Positions 41,094 to 49,545 of a stretch of DNA of 64,000 bases are shown here, one piece after another; the first letter of the stretch is position 1; each line of letters opens with the position of its first letter. Below the pieces are notes generated by a model that ran no database searches, was not told the DNA's origin, and was given only the letters and a program-made list of their open reading frames with translations. The stretch covers positions 16,859-80,858 of the forward strand of contig QFNI01000013.1 of NCBI GenBank assembly GCA_003240775.1. Direction: 5' to 3'. The position numbers were made by a program, and so were the translations under genes. The DNA comes from Mesorhizobium amorphae (GTDB lineage Bacteria; Pseudomonadota; Alphaproteobacteria; Rhizobiales; Rhizobiaceae).

Positions 41094-42206
41094 TCAGGCG
41101 GAGATCAGCTTGGTGAACTCGTCGAGCGCGCCGGTGTAGTTCTGCGCGTACCAATCCATGTCGAGCGGGATCTGCTTGGCGATGTTTGCGGGATCGACGG
41201 GGTTGAAGCGCTTGCGGTCCTCGGGCACGAGCGCGTCGGCCGCGGGGTTGGCGGGGCCCTGGCCGAGCTTCTCGAACATCACGAGCTGCTTTTCGGGGTC
41301 CTGGGCGCTCGCGATGAAGCGCATGGCGGCATCCTTGCCGGCGGGGTTGTTCTTGATCACGCCGAGCGCTCCGGGCGAGATCAGGCCCTGATCCCACAGG
41401 AACTTGATGCGGCCGCCCGAATCCTGCTCGATGAGCGAGGCGCGGGTGGACCAGACGAGGCCCATCGAGGCTTCGCCGTCGAGCAGGAAGGCCTGGCTTT
41501 CCGCGCCGCCGCCCCAATAGCCGACCACGTTGGGCTTGAGCGCCTCGAGCTTCTTGTGGGCGCGGGCGAGATCGAGCGGGTAGAGCGCGTCGGGCGCCAC
41601 GCCATCGGCCAGAAGGGCTGCTTCCCAGTTGCCGACGCCCCACTTGTAGAGCGTGCGCTGGCCGGGGAACTTCTCGATGTCGAAGAGGTCGGCCATGCCG
41701 GTGGGGGCAGTCTCGTACTTCTCGGAATCGTAGGCGAGCACATAGGAGAAGAAGTAGGTGGAAGCGGCGTATTCCCAGCCGAAGCCCTCACGCGTCTTGG
41801 CGCGGTCGACCACCGAGTAGTCGATGGGCTCCAGCATGCCCTTGGCGCCGAGCGTGATGGCGGAGAAGGGGTCGAGGTCGACCAGATCCCAGGTGGGGGC
41901 GCCGCTCTTGAACTGGGCCTCGATGGCGCCTTCGGTGGGGCCCGAGCCGTCCATGCGCACGGCTATGCCGGTGTCCTTGGTGAAGGCCTGGCCGTAGGCC
42001 GCGTCATAGGCGTCGAGCGCGTCGCCGCCCCAGTTGACGAGAACGAGCGCCTTGTCCTGCGCAAACGCGCCGCCGGACTTGAGCGCGAAGGGCGCGGCAC
42101 CCATCAGGATCGCGGCGAGCTGGGTGAACTGGCGGCGCGAGATCTCGCCGGTGCGGGCCCGCTCGGACAGGCGGGCCATCGCGTGGCGCTTGGTTTCGTT
42201 GGTCAT
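41094..42206 (-). CDS. ABC transporter binding protein, polyamine type, with twin-arginine signal
   Basis: The 370-residue PotD/PotF-like receptor has an unusual N-terminus: a charged region, then SRRQFTQLAAILMGAAPFAL and a cleavage-like AFA. The S-R-R-x-F pattern marks export by the Tat route instead of Sec. The mature domain has the family segments ALVLVNWGGDALDAYDAAY and WDLVDLDPFSAITLGAKGML. The ATG at 42206 gives the Tat signal, while longer in-frame starts add unrelated sequence. It lies second in the operon, 34 bases after the ATPase stop. Its likely ligand is a cationic or guanidino compound, judging from the linked hydrolases. Confidence 0.88.
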   Translation of the reverse strand: MTNETKRHAMARLSERARTGEISRRQFTQLAAILMGAAPFALKSGGAFAQDKALVLVNWGGDALDAYDAAYGQAFTKDTGIAVRMDGSGPTEGAIEAQFKSGAPTWDLVDLDPFSAITLGAKGMLEPIDYSVVDRAKTREGFGWEYAASTYFFSYVLAYDSEKYETAPTGMADLFDIEKFPGQRTLYKWGVGNWEAALLADGVAPDALYPLDLARAHKKLEALKPNVVGYWGGGAESQAFLLDGEASMGLVWSTRASLIEQDSGGRIKFLWDQGLISPGALGVIKNNPAGKDAAMRFIASAQDPEKQLVMFEKLGQGPANPAADALVPEDRKRFNPVDPANIAKQIPLDMDWYAQNYTGALDEFTKLISA

Positions 42207-42240
42207 CTTCGTGTGTTCCCCGTTTCTTAATTGTTGATCG

Positions 42241-43332
42241 TCAGCCGGCGCGCGCGGGAAGCAGGTAGCCCTGCTCCGGCGGCCAGGAAAGCCAGACCTC
42301 GCCGCCGCCCAGCGCATCGGCCGCCGTCGCATGCGGCACCGACACGCTGACGGGGGAGCCCGCTCCCGTCTTGAGTTCCAGAAGCGAGGCGTTGCCGAGA
42401 TAGGTGACGCCTGTGGCGCGCGCGGGCACGCTGTTGAAGCCTTCGCGCGGCGCGGGGCCGACCGTGATGTGCTCGGGCCGGATAGCGATCACGGCGTCCC
42501 CGCCGGGCAGCGGCGCCCCGGCCGCAAGCCGGATCGGGCGGTTCTCGCAGGAGGCGGCGAGCCCCTCGCCCTCCACCCGCGCGCCCTGGACGGGCAGCAT
42601 GTTGATCTCGCCCAGAAACTCCGCGACGAAGCGGGAGGCGGGGCGCTCGTAGACCTCCTGCGGGGTGCCGACCTGCAGGAGCCTGCCGTGGTTGAAGATG
42701 GCGACGCGCGTGGACAGCGCGAGCGCCTCGCTCTGGTCGTGGGTGACGAAGACGAAGGTGGTGCCGGTTTCGGTGTGCAGCCGCTTCATCTCGGCCTGCA
42801 TGGCGCCGCGCAGGCTCTTGTCGAGCGCCGAAAACGGCTCGTCGAGCAACAGCACGCCGGGCTCGAAGACCAGCGCGCGGGCGAGCGCCACGCGCTGCTG
42901 CTGGCCGCCCGAAAGCTGGGAGGGCAGCTTCTTTTCGTGGCCGCGCAGGCCGACGCGCTCGATCATAGCGCCGACGCGCTCGCGAATCTCGGCTTCCCCG
43001 CGCTTGCGGACGCGCAAGGGGAAGGCGATGTTTCGTTCCACGCTCATGTGAGGGAACAGCGCGTAGCCCTGGAACACCATGCCGGCCTGGCGGCCTTCCG
43101 CGGGCTGGTCGGTGATGTCTAAGCCGTCGCTCAGGAGGCGGCCGGTGGTGGGGCGCTCGAAGCCCGCGAGAATCATCAGGAAGGTGGTCTTGCCCGAGCC
43201 GGAGGGGCCGAGAAGCGTCAGGAACTCGCCGGGCTTCACCTCGAGCGACAGGTCGTCCAGCGCGCGGAACGATCCGAAGACCTTGCTCACGCCTTCCGCC
43301 TTCAATCCTGCAGCCCGTCTGGGCTCGGCCAT
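42241..43332 (-). CDS. Spermidine/putrescine-type ABC transporter ATP-binding protein (PotA-like)
   Basis: This ATPase of 363 residues has Walker A GPSGSGKTT (42-50), Q-loop MVFQGYALFPHMSV, signature LSGGQQQRVALARAL and Walker B VLLLDEPFSALD, followed by a C-terminal TOBE domain (about 275-360). It is the first gene of the operon. The ATG at 43332 begins a normal PotA N-terminus, 90 bp after the LysR stop, and an AT-rich inverted repeat in that gap is a candidate LysR site. Confidence 0.92.
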   Translation of the reverse strand: MAEPRRAAGLKAEGVSKVFGSFRALDDLSLEVKPGEFLTLLGPSGSGKTTFLMILAGFERPTTGRLLSDGLDITDQPAEGRQAGMVFQGYALFPHMSVERNIAFPLRVRKRGEAEIRERVGAMIERVGLRGHEKKLPSQLSGGQQQRVALARALVFEPGVLLLDEPFSALDKSLRGAMQAEMKRLHTETGTTFVFVTHDQSEALALSTRVAIFNHGRLLQVGTPQEVYERPASRFVAEFLGEINMLPVQGARVEGEGLAASCENRPIRLAAGAPLPGGDAVIAIRPEHITVGPAPREGFNSVPARATGVTYLGNASLLELKTGAGSPVSVSVPHATAADALGGGEVWLSWPPEQGYLLPARAG

Positions 43333-43392
43333 GCGCCTGGCTCCCGTTTCCTGCGAGGAAAGGTAGGCCAAGGCTTTTGTGCGTCGCAACCG

Positions 43393-43418
43393 AATTGTTT
43401 TCGTCGGACGGACAAATT
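43393..43418. promoter_or_regulatory. Inverted repeat before the polyamine-type ABC operon
   Basis: AATTGT and ACAAATT are separated by 13 bases, in the gap between the LysR stop and the ATPase start. A T-N-A spaced, AT-rich palindrome is typical of LysR binding. It would let the adjacent LysR protein control the transporter. Confidence 0.4.
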
Positions 43419-43422
43419 GCAT

Positions 43423-44322
43423 TCACGCCAAGGCGAGCGCCTCGGGCTCGTCGAGACGGGCGCGCAGCCATCGCGCAAACGCGTCGAGCACGGGATTGCC
43501 GGCCTTGGCGTGGTCGCAGACCAGGAAATAAGAGCGCGGCGACTTGATCGCGAGGTCGAAGGGCTTCACGAGCCGCCCCTCGTGAAGCGCCTTGCGGCTG
43601 GTCAGCTCGTCGCCCATCGCGATGCCCTGGCCGGCCACGGCGGCCGAAAAGGCGAGGTTCATGTCGGAGAAATAGATGCCGCCGGCGGGATCGGGGTTGT
43701 CGACCTTGGCGAGCGCGAGCCAGCGCGCCCAGTCGGCGGTGTCGTCGAGGTGGAGAAGATCGGCGCGCAGCACGTCCGCGGGGCGCTGGAGCCCGCCCAG
43801 CCGGTTGAGCAGGCTCGGCGCGCAGAGCGGCGTGAACGCCACCTCGCAGAGCGGCTCCACGGCCTTGTTCTCCCAGGCCCCGTCGCCATAGGCGATGAAG
43901 GCGTCGGCGGCCTGGTCGGACACGTCGTCCAGGCGGCGCGGGGTGAGAACCGAAAGCGAGACGCCGGGGTGGAGCCTGCCGAACTCGGCGATGCGCGGGC
44001 AGAGCCAGAGCGAGGCGAAGCCCGGCGTGCACGAGATGGCAAACGAGCCGCTCAGCCCCCTGCCCTCGTTGCGTTCGCCCGCAGACGCAAGAAGCGCAAG
44101 CGCCTTGGCCGTCTGGTGGGCGTAGCGCCTCCCCTGCGGCGTCAGCTCCACGCCTTTTCCGGCGCGGCGCAGGATGGCGAAGCCCAATTCGCGCTCGAGC
44201 AGGCGAAGCTGGTGGCTGATCGCCGAGCGCGTGAGGTGCAATTCATCGGCCGCGCGCCACACGCTGCCGTGGCGCGCGAAGCTGTCGAGCGCGCGCAAGG
44301 CCTGTGTCGAGGGAACCCACAT
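43423..44322 (-). CDS. LysR-family regulator (GcvA-like)
   Basis: The 299-residue regulator opens with the GcvA-type pattern MWVPSTQALRALDSFARHGS and RAADELHLTRSAISHQLRLL, then an effector domain from about residue 92. The ATG at 44322 gives the usual distance to the helix-turn-helix. It is read leftward, directly before the transporter operon, and is divergent from the M20-amidohydrolase gene. A TTTGC-N8-GCAAA site lies between the divergent starts, so it probably controls both units. Confidence 0.9.
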   Translation of the reverse strand: MWVPSTQALRALDSFARHGSVWRAADELHLTRSAISHQLRLLERELGFAILRRAGKGVELTPQGRRYAHQTAKALALLASAGERNEGRGLSGSFAISCTPGFASLWLCPRIAEFGRLHPGVSLSVLTPRRLDDVSDQAADAFIAYGDGAWENKAVEPLCEVAFTPLCAPSLLNRLGGLQRPADVLRADLLHLDDTADWARWLALAKVDNPDPAGGIYFSDMNLAFSAAVAGQGIAMGDELTSRKALHEGRLVKPFDLAIKSPRSYFLVCDHAKAGNPVLDAFARWLRARLDEPEALALA

Positions 44323-44366
44323 CGCCGTTCTCCGCCATCGGGCGCAGCGTGCAGAGGTGAAGCGAA

Positions 44367-44384
44367 TTTGCAAGAGGGTGCAAA
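44367..44384. promoter_or_regulatory. LysR-type site between LysR and M20 genes
   Basis: TTTGC and GCAAA are separated by 8 bases, matching the T-N11-A geometry of LysR boxes, 45 bases before the LysR ATG and 46 bases before the M20 ATG. Its central position suits control of both genes. Confidence 0.5.
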
Positions 44385-44429
44385 AAGGATCGCTTTTCGT
44401 TCACCGGTCGATGGTGTTGGCTCGGGTCC

Positions 44430-46049
44430 ATGACACAGCATCAGCCAGCGACGAGCGCCGCGCAGGAGGCGGCGCTTGCCCATGTGGAAGCGTCGCGCGC
44501 AACGCTTTCCGAGGCGACCAGCACCATCTTCGGCTTCGGCGAGACGGCGTGGCGGGAATACCGCTCGGCCGCCTGGTATGCCGAGCGCCTGCGCGCGGAG
44601 GGTTTTTCCGTCGAAGAAGGCTCGGGCGGGATGCCGACCGCGTTCTGCGCGCACTGGACGAACCGCGCCGGAAGCAACGCCCCGGCGCCGACGGTGGGCA
44701 TGTATGCCGAATATGACGGCATTCCCGGCAACTGCCAGGATGCCGCCACCACGCGCCGCCCGCGCCTCGGCCTGTCGGAACATGCGGGCGGCCACACCGA
44801 CCCCCATTCGGGGCTGGGCGTGGCGGGGCTCGGCGGGCTTTTGGCGACCAAGGCCGCGATGGAGCGGCAGGGCATCGCGGGCACGCTGCGCTTCACGGGC
44901 GAGCCGGCGGAGAAGGTGCGGGGCTCCAAGCCCATCCACGCGGCCAAGGGCTATTATGACGGCTTAGCCGGGATGATCTCGTTTCATCCCTTCTACATGC
45001 TGCCGCTGTGCAACACCGCGCGCTGGGACACCCATTGCGGGGCGGCGCTCTCGATGATCCACCGCTTCGTGTGCGAACGGCCCGAAGACTGGATCGCGGG
45101 CGGGGCGACCCCGATCCCGCAGGCGCATTCGGCGGTGCGCGCGCCGGGCGCGGGCGACGCGCTGATGCTCGCCCAACTGCACGCCAAGGCGCTGCGCGAC
45201 GCGATGCTGCCCCACCAGGGCGGCTGGTCGATCTCGGAAGCGGTGCTCGTCGCCCCGCAGGCAACGGCCGACAACCTGCCGGCGGGGCTGGCCGAGATCC
45301 AGTTCATGATCCGCGCGCCGACGCTTGCGCAGGCCGAGCAGGCATCCGCCATGCTCGACCGCATCGGCGAGAACGCGGCGGCGCTGACGGGCTGCCGCTG
45401 GGAGCGCTTCTGGGTGTCGAAGTCGCGGCCGGGGCTCGCCAACCACGCGATGGCGGGTTTTGCCTGGGAAGCGCTGCAACGCGTCGGCCCGCCGCGCTGG
45501 GACGAAGCCGCCAAGGCCGTCGCGCGCGAGGTGCAGCGCAACGCCTGGGGCGCGGACACGCCAGAACCCTTGATCGCGGAATGCGAGCGACTGATCGCCC
45601 CTTGGGACGCGGAAGCCGCCTTGCGGCGCGACCTGCCGCCCTCACAGACCCATTCCACCTCGGACGATTACACCGAGATGTGCTGGCACGCGCCCACCGC
45701 GCGGTTCTACGTGGCGAGGCCCGCGCTGCGCTCGCCCGACGGGCGGCCGGCACCCGCCTGGGCGATGAACGCGCTGGGCGGCATTCCCGCGACCATCGAC
45801 CCGATGGTGGAGACGGCCGCGGGCGCCATCGCACTCATCGCATTGCGGCTGCTGGAAGACGCCGCCGCGCGGGATGCGGCAGGCGACGAGTTTTCCCGCC
45901 GCACGGGCGGCGGCGTGGGCGGTTCCGAATGGATCGCCCCGCTGTGCGACTACGAGCCGCCCATCCACTTCCGCTGGCCCGAATACGTCTCCACCCCGCG
46001 CGGACGCGACTGGTGGATCCCCACGCCCCCACAAGGACCGAGCCCATGA
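44430..46049 (+). CDS. M20-family amidohydrolase (AbgB-like)
   Basis: The 539-residue metallohydrolase resembles the p-aminobenzoyl-glutamate hydrolase/amidohydrolase branch of peptidase family M20. Candidate metal residues lie in GMYAEYDGIPGNCQD (98-112), HTDPHSGLG and GEPAEKVRG. A lid or dimerisation segment (about 200-340) precedes the C-terminal QTHSTSDDYTEMCWHAPTA block. It is longer than typical M20 enzymes (about 400-480) because of a C-terminal extension of about 80 residues. It probably cleaves an amide bond of an imported compound. Its stop overlaps the start of the guanidino-modifying enzyme (ATGA), implying consecutive steps. Confidence 0.82.
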   Translation: MTQHQPATSAAQEAALAHVEASRATLSEATSTIFGFGETAWREYRSAAWYAERLRAEGFSVEEGSGGMPTAFCAHWTNRAGSNAPAPTVGMYAEYDGIPGNCQDAATTRRPRLGLSEHAGGHTDPHSGLGVAGLGGLLATKAAMERQGIAGTLRFTGEPAEKVRGSKPIHAAKGYYDGLAGMISFHPFYMLPLCNTARWDTHCGAALSMIHRFVCERPEDWIAGGATPIPQAHSAVRAPGAGDALMLAQLHAKALRDAMLPHQGGWSISEAVLVAPQATADNLPAGLAEIQFMIRAPTLAQAEQASAMLDRIGENAAALTGCRWERFWVSKSRPGLANHAMAGFAWEALQRVGPPRWDEAAKAVAREVQRNAWGADTPEPLIAECERLIAPWDAEAALRRDLPPSQTHSTSDDYTEMCWHAPTARFYVARPALRSPDGRPAPAWAMNALGGIPATIDPMVETAAGAIALIALRLLEDAAARDAAGDEFSRRTGGGVGGSEWIAPLCDYEPPIHFRWPEYVSTPRGRDWWIPTPPQGPSP

Positions 46050-46975
46050 TGCAGGCAGCCTTCTCTTCTTCCGAGCCCTTTTCGCTGCGCCGCCGCAAGG
46101 AAGGCGGCGGCACCGCGCCGCTCACGGACTGGGGCTTCCGCAACGAGACGGACGCGCTGACCGACGTGCTCCTGGGCTCGCCCGCGCATCTCAAGCACCT
46201 GGCGACCTCCTCGCTGTCGCGCCACCACCTGCGGACCGCGCCCTGCAACATCCAGGTGGCGCAGGCCCAGCACAAGGAGTTGGTTTCGGCCTACGAGCAT
46301 TTCGGGGTCACCGTTCATTTCCACGAGCCTTCGCCCGAACTGCCCATGCAGGTCTATGCGCGCGATTCATCGGTGATGACGCCGCTCGGGCCCTTCATCA
46401 CGGCGATGGCCAACTGGTGGCGGCGCGGCGAGAACTATGCGGCCATCCGCACCTATGAGGCGCTGGGCCTGCCGCTCTACGACATGGTGACGGCGGGCAC
46501 TTTCGAGGGCGGCGACTTCGACGTGATCGAGGAAGGCGTGGTGCTGATCGGCTGCGGCGGCGCGCGCACGCAGGAAGAAGGCGCCCGCCAGGTGCAGAGC
46601 TGGTTCGAGGCGGAGGGCTGGGAAACGCGGCTCGCCTTCATCGACGAGTATTACGTGCATATCGACCTGATGGTGGTGCCGATCGCGCCCAAGCTCACCG
46701 CCGTCTGCCTCGATTCCACCGATCCCGCGATCGTGCAGTGGCTGAAGGGCAAGGGCCACGAGATCATCGACGTGCCGTTCCGCGACACGATGGCTCTGGG
46801 CTGCAACTTCATGTCGCTCGGCCGCGACCGGGTGATCGCGCCGGCCGTCAGCCAGAAGCTGATCGGCGAGTTGCGCGCGCGCGGCTTCGAGGTGGCGGCG
46901 CTCGACATGAGCGAGATCTCGAAGACGGGCGGCGGCATCCACTGCATGGCGCAGGCGCTGCGCCGCGAGAAGTAG
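46046..46975 (+). CDS. Guanidino-modifying enzyme family hydrolase (DDAH/arginine deiminase-like)
   Basis: The 309-residue protein belongs to the pentein fold. Catalytic residues line up as Asp107 (YARDSS), Glu154 (TFEGGDFD), His205 (YVHIDL) and nucleophile Cys300 (GGGIHCMAQAL). This set defines hydrolases and transferases that attack guanidino carbons, such as dimethylarginine dimethylaminohydrolase, arginine deiminase and amidinotransferases. The length and the C-terminal GGGIHCM block suit DDAH or amidinotransferase better than arginine deiminase. It overlaps the amidohydrolase gene by 4 bp. Two ATGs in a row occur at 46046 and 46049. The combination with a polyamine-type importer points to catabolism of a guanidino compound. 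Confidence 0.87.
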   Translation: MMQAAFSSSEPFSLRRRKEGGGTAPLTDWGFRNETDALTDVLLGSPAHLKHLATSSLSRHHLRTAPCNIQVAQAQHKELVSAYEHFGVTVHFHEPSPELPMQVYARDSSVMTPLGPFITAMANWWRRGENYAAIRTYEALGLPLYDMVTAGTFEGGDFDVIEEGVVLIGCGGARTQEEGARQVQSWFEAEGWETRLAFIDEYYVHIDLMVVPIAPKLTAVCLDSTDPAIVQWLKGKGHEIIDVPFRDTMALGCNFMSLGRDRVIAPAVSQKLIGELRARGFEVAALDMSEISKTGGGIHCMAQALRREK

Positions 46976-46988
46976 GGCTCGGGGCCCT

Positions 46989-47024
46989 TCCAGCGAGAGG
47001 GCTAAGCGGTTTTGCTGGAGATGC
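46989..47024. repeat. Degenerate palindrome between convergent genes
   Basis: TCCAGC pairs with GCTGGA across a 19-base loop. The right arm, TTTTGCTGGAGATGC, resembles the right arm of the 44-bp palindromes at 39339-39446. It lies between the convergent guanidino-hydrolase and aminotransferase genes and may serve as their terminator. Confidence 0.45.
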
Positions 47025-47025
47025 T

Positions 47026-48204
47026 TTAAGCGCCCGAGCCGCCGAAGCCGCGCAGGCGTTCTGGCAAGAGCCGGATCGTCGCCTCGTCGGCATTGGCGAA
47101 GGCGAGCCGGATGTGGTGTTCCTGGCGGGGGCCGAAGAAGCCGCCGGGAATGGCGAGCACGCCGGCGTCGCGCGCCAGCCGCTCGGCCACTGACACGGAA
47201 TCCTCGCCCGCGAAGGGGTGGCGCACATAGGCGAAATAGGCGCCGATCGCATCCACCGCCCAGCCCGGCGAGGCGGCGATGGCCTCGACCAGCACCGCGC
47301 CGCGTGGCTGGATGGCGAGGCGGTTGGCTTCGCGCCAGGCGTCGAGCACGGGCAGAGCGCGCGCGAGCGCGGCCTGGGGGGCAAGCGCCGCGCAGATCTG
47401 GAGGTTGTCCATGGTCTTTGCCACCTGAGCCACCACCTGGCGCCCCGCCGTGATGGCGCCCATGCGGTGGCCGGGAATGCAGAAGCTCTTGGAAAAGGAA
47501 TAAAGCCCGATCAAGGTGTCTTCCCAGCCCGCCTCGCCGAAGAGGTCGTGCGGGGCACGCGAGGTGTCGGGCAGGAAGTCGCGATAGGTCTCGTCCAGCA
47601 GAAGCCAGATGCCGCGCTCGCGGCAGAGCTCGAAGATCGCGCGCAGGAGAGCGGGCGGATAGACCGCGCCGGTCGGGTTGTTGGGCGAAACGAGCGCCAC
47701 GGCGCGGATTTCGGGCGCGAGCGCTTGGCGGATGGCGTCGGGGTCGGGCAGGAAGGCGTTCTCCGCGCTCGCATCGACCGTGCGGACGCCGACGCCCAGC
47801 ATGCGCAGGGTCGCCTCGTGGTTGAAATAAACGGGATTGACCGCAAGCACGGCATCGCCCGGACCCGCCACCGCGAGGACCGAGGCGACGAAAGCCTGGT
47901 TGCAGCCGGCCGTCACGTGGATGTTCTCGGGCTCGATCCGCGCGCCGTAGAGCCTTGCCGCATGGGCCGCATAGGCTTCGCGCAAGGGGCGCTCGCCCTC
48001 GATCTCGCCATAGCCGGCATTGCGGCGCGCCCCGGCCTCCTCCGCCAGGAAGCGCAGCATGTCGGGGTGGGGCGGGTAGCCGGGCACGGCCTGGCTCATG
48101 TTGATCATGGGGCCGTGCGCGCCGCCGTAGGCGCCAGCCCAGGCCAGCACCACGGGCACGGCCGGCGCGCTCAGGCGTTCCACGTTGGGATTGAACTGCG
48201 GCAT
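47026..48204 (-). CDS. PLP-dependent aminotransferase (fold type I, AspC/AspB-like)
   Basis: The 392-residue aminotransferase has NNPTGA (175-180), a catalytic Lys239 in SFSKSFCIPGHRMG and a C-terminal arginine in HHIRLAFANADE. It resembles class I/II aminotransferases acting on aromatic or dibasic amino acids. I chose the ATG at 48204, because an upstream GTG-type start adds 11 arginine-rich residues. It is convergent with the guanidino-hydrolase gene and not co-transcribed, but its position completes a plausible uptake, amide-cleavage, guanidine-removal and transamination set. The amino donor is unknown. Confidence 0.87.
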   Translation of the reverse strand: MPQFNPNVERLSAPAVPVVLAWAGAYGGAHGPMINMSQAVPGYPPHPDMLRFLAEEAGARRNAGYGEIEGERPLREAYAAHAARLYGARIEPENIHVTAGCNQAFVASVLAVAGPGDAVLAVNPVYFNHEATLRMLGVGVRTVDASAENAFLPDPDAIRQALAPEIRAVALVSPNNPTGAVYPPALLRAIFELCRERGIWLLLDETYRDFLPDTSRAPHDLFGEAGWEDTLIGLYSFSKSFCIPGHRMGAITAGRQVVAQVAKTMDNLQICAALAPQAALARALPVLDAWREANRLAIQPRGAVLVEAIAASPGWAVDAIGAYFAYVRHPFAGEDSVSVAERLARDAGVLAIPGGFFGPRQEHHIRLAFANADEATIRLLPERLRGFGGSGA

Positions 48205-48393
48205 GCGGGCTCTCCGGCGCGGGCGTCCGCCCTGCATTAGGAGAGTGCACGCGGAGGGGGAAGCGGGCTTGCGCCGCTCGGCCCGCGAAAAACGCGCGGG
48301 TTTGCGCGTGTTCTTCGTGATTCATCGTCCGGCAACAGGCATTTGCTTGTCTGTTTTCAGCATTCCGAAAGCAGACTGACGTAGGGTCCGATC

Positions 48394-49545
48394 ATGGATT
48401 TCGCTTCAGATCGAACAGTGTCGGCAAGACGCAAGCTTCTGGTCGTGTTCGGCACGCGGCCCGAAGCGCTCAAATGCTTTCCGGTGGCGCGCGCGGCGCT
48501 CGACCATCCCGGCTGCGAGGCGGAGGTCTGCATCACCGCCCAGCACCGCGAGATGGTGGACGGGGTGATCGCGATGACCGGGCTGCCCGTGCACCACGAC
48601 CTCGACGTGATGAAGCCCGGCCAGACCCTGTTCGACATCACCACGCGCGTGCTCGACGGGATGGCGGGCGTGCTGGAGCGCTCGAAGCCCGATGCGGTGA
48701 TCGTCCAGGGCGACACGACGACCGCGATGGCGGCGGCGATGGCGGCCTTCTACAAGCGCATTCCCGTGGCCCATGTGGAAGCGGGCCTGCGCTCGCACGA
48801 CATCCATTCGCCCTTTCCCGAGGAGATGAACCGCAAGGTGGTGGGCACGGTGGCTTCCTGGCACTTCGCGCCGACGCCCCAGGCGCGCGACAACCTGCTC
48901 AAGGAAGGCACCGCGCCCGAGCGCGTGTTCGTGACCGGCAACACGGTGATCGACACGCTGCTGCATTTCTCGGGCGAGATCGACCGGGACGAGGGCCTGC
49001 GCGCGGAGCTCGGCGCGCGGTTTCCGTTTCTCGACCCGCGCAAGCGCATGGTGCTCGCGACCGCCCACCGGCGCGAGAATTTCGACGGGGGCATCCACCG
49101 CATCTGCGCGGCGCTGAAAGCATTGGCCGCGCGGGGCGCCGTGCAGGTGGTGTTTCCCGTGCATCCCAACCCGAACGTGCGCTCGGTGGTGGACGCGGAA
49201 CTCGGCGGGGCGGAGAACATCCACCTGATCGAGCCGCAGAACTACCTGCCCTTCCTTTACCTGCAAAAGCAGAGCACGCTGATCGTGTCCGACAGCGGCG
49301 GCGTGCAGGAAGAGGCGCCCTCGCTCGGCAAGCCCGTGCTCGTGCTGCGCGAGAACACCGAGCGCCCCGAAGGGGTGGAGGCGGGCACCGCTCTTCTCGT
49401 CGGAACCGACACACAGACCATCACAACCCAAGCCTTCCGCCTGCTGGACGACGCCCGCGCCTATGAAAGCATGGCCGCGCGGCACAACCCCTATGGCGAC
49501 GGACAGGCCGCGCAACGCATTGTCGAGGAACTCATTCATGGCTGA
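48394..49545 (+). CDS. wecB: UDP-N-acetylglucosamine 2-epimerase, non-hydrolysing
   Basis: The 383-residue enzyme interconverts UDP-GlcNAc and UDP-ManNAc. It has the family blocks VVFGTRPEALKCFPVARAA near 17, QGDTTTAMAAAMAAFY near 108, HVEAGLRSHD near 128, ATAHRRENF near 225 and SDSGGVQEEAPSLGKPVLV near 301. It lacks the kinase domain of hydrolysing epimerases. It starts the polysaccharide locus and overlaps wecC by 8 bp. The upstream 189 bp, shared with the divergent aminotransferase gene, should contain the promoter. Confidence 0.95.
   Translation: MDFASDRTVSARRKLLVVFGTRPEALKCFPVARAALDHPGCEAEVCITAQHREMVDGVIAMTGLPVHHDLDVMKPGQTLFDITTRVLDGMAGVLERSKPDAVIVQGDTTTAMAAAMAAFYKRIPVAHVEAGLRSHDIHSPFPEEMNRKVVGTVASWHFAPTPQARDNLLKEGTAPERVFVTGNTVIDTLLHFSGEIDRDEGLRAELGARFPFLDPRKRMVLATAHRRENFDGGIHRICAALKALAARGAVQVVFPVHPNPNVRSVVDAELGGAENIHLIEPQNYLPFLYLQKQSTLIVSDSGGVQEEAPSLGKPVLVLRENTERPEGVEAGTALLVGTDTQTITTQAFRLLDDARAYESMAARHNPYGDGQAAQRIVEELIHG

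Noticed and set aside
46367..48325. Leftward frame extending the aminotransferase strand to about 650 codons
   Set aside because: It is a different frame from the aminotransferase and antisense to the guanidino-hydrolase gene. Both real genes have full catalytic motifs.
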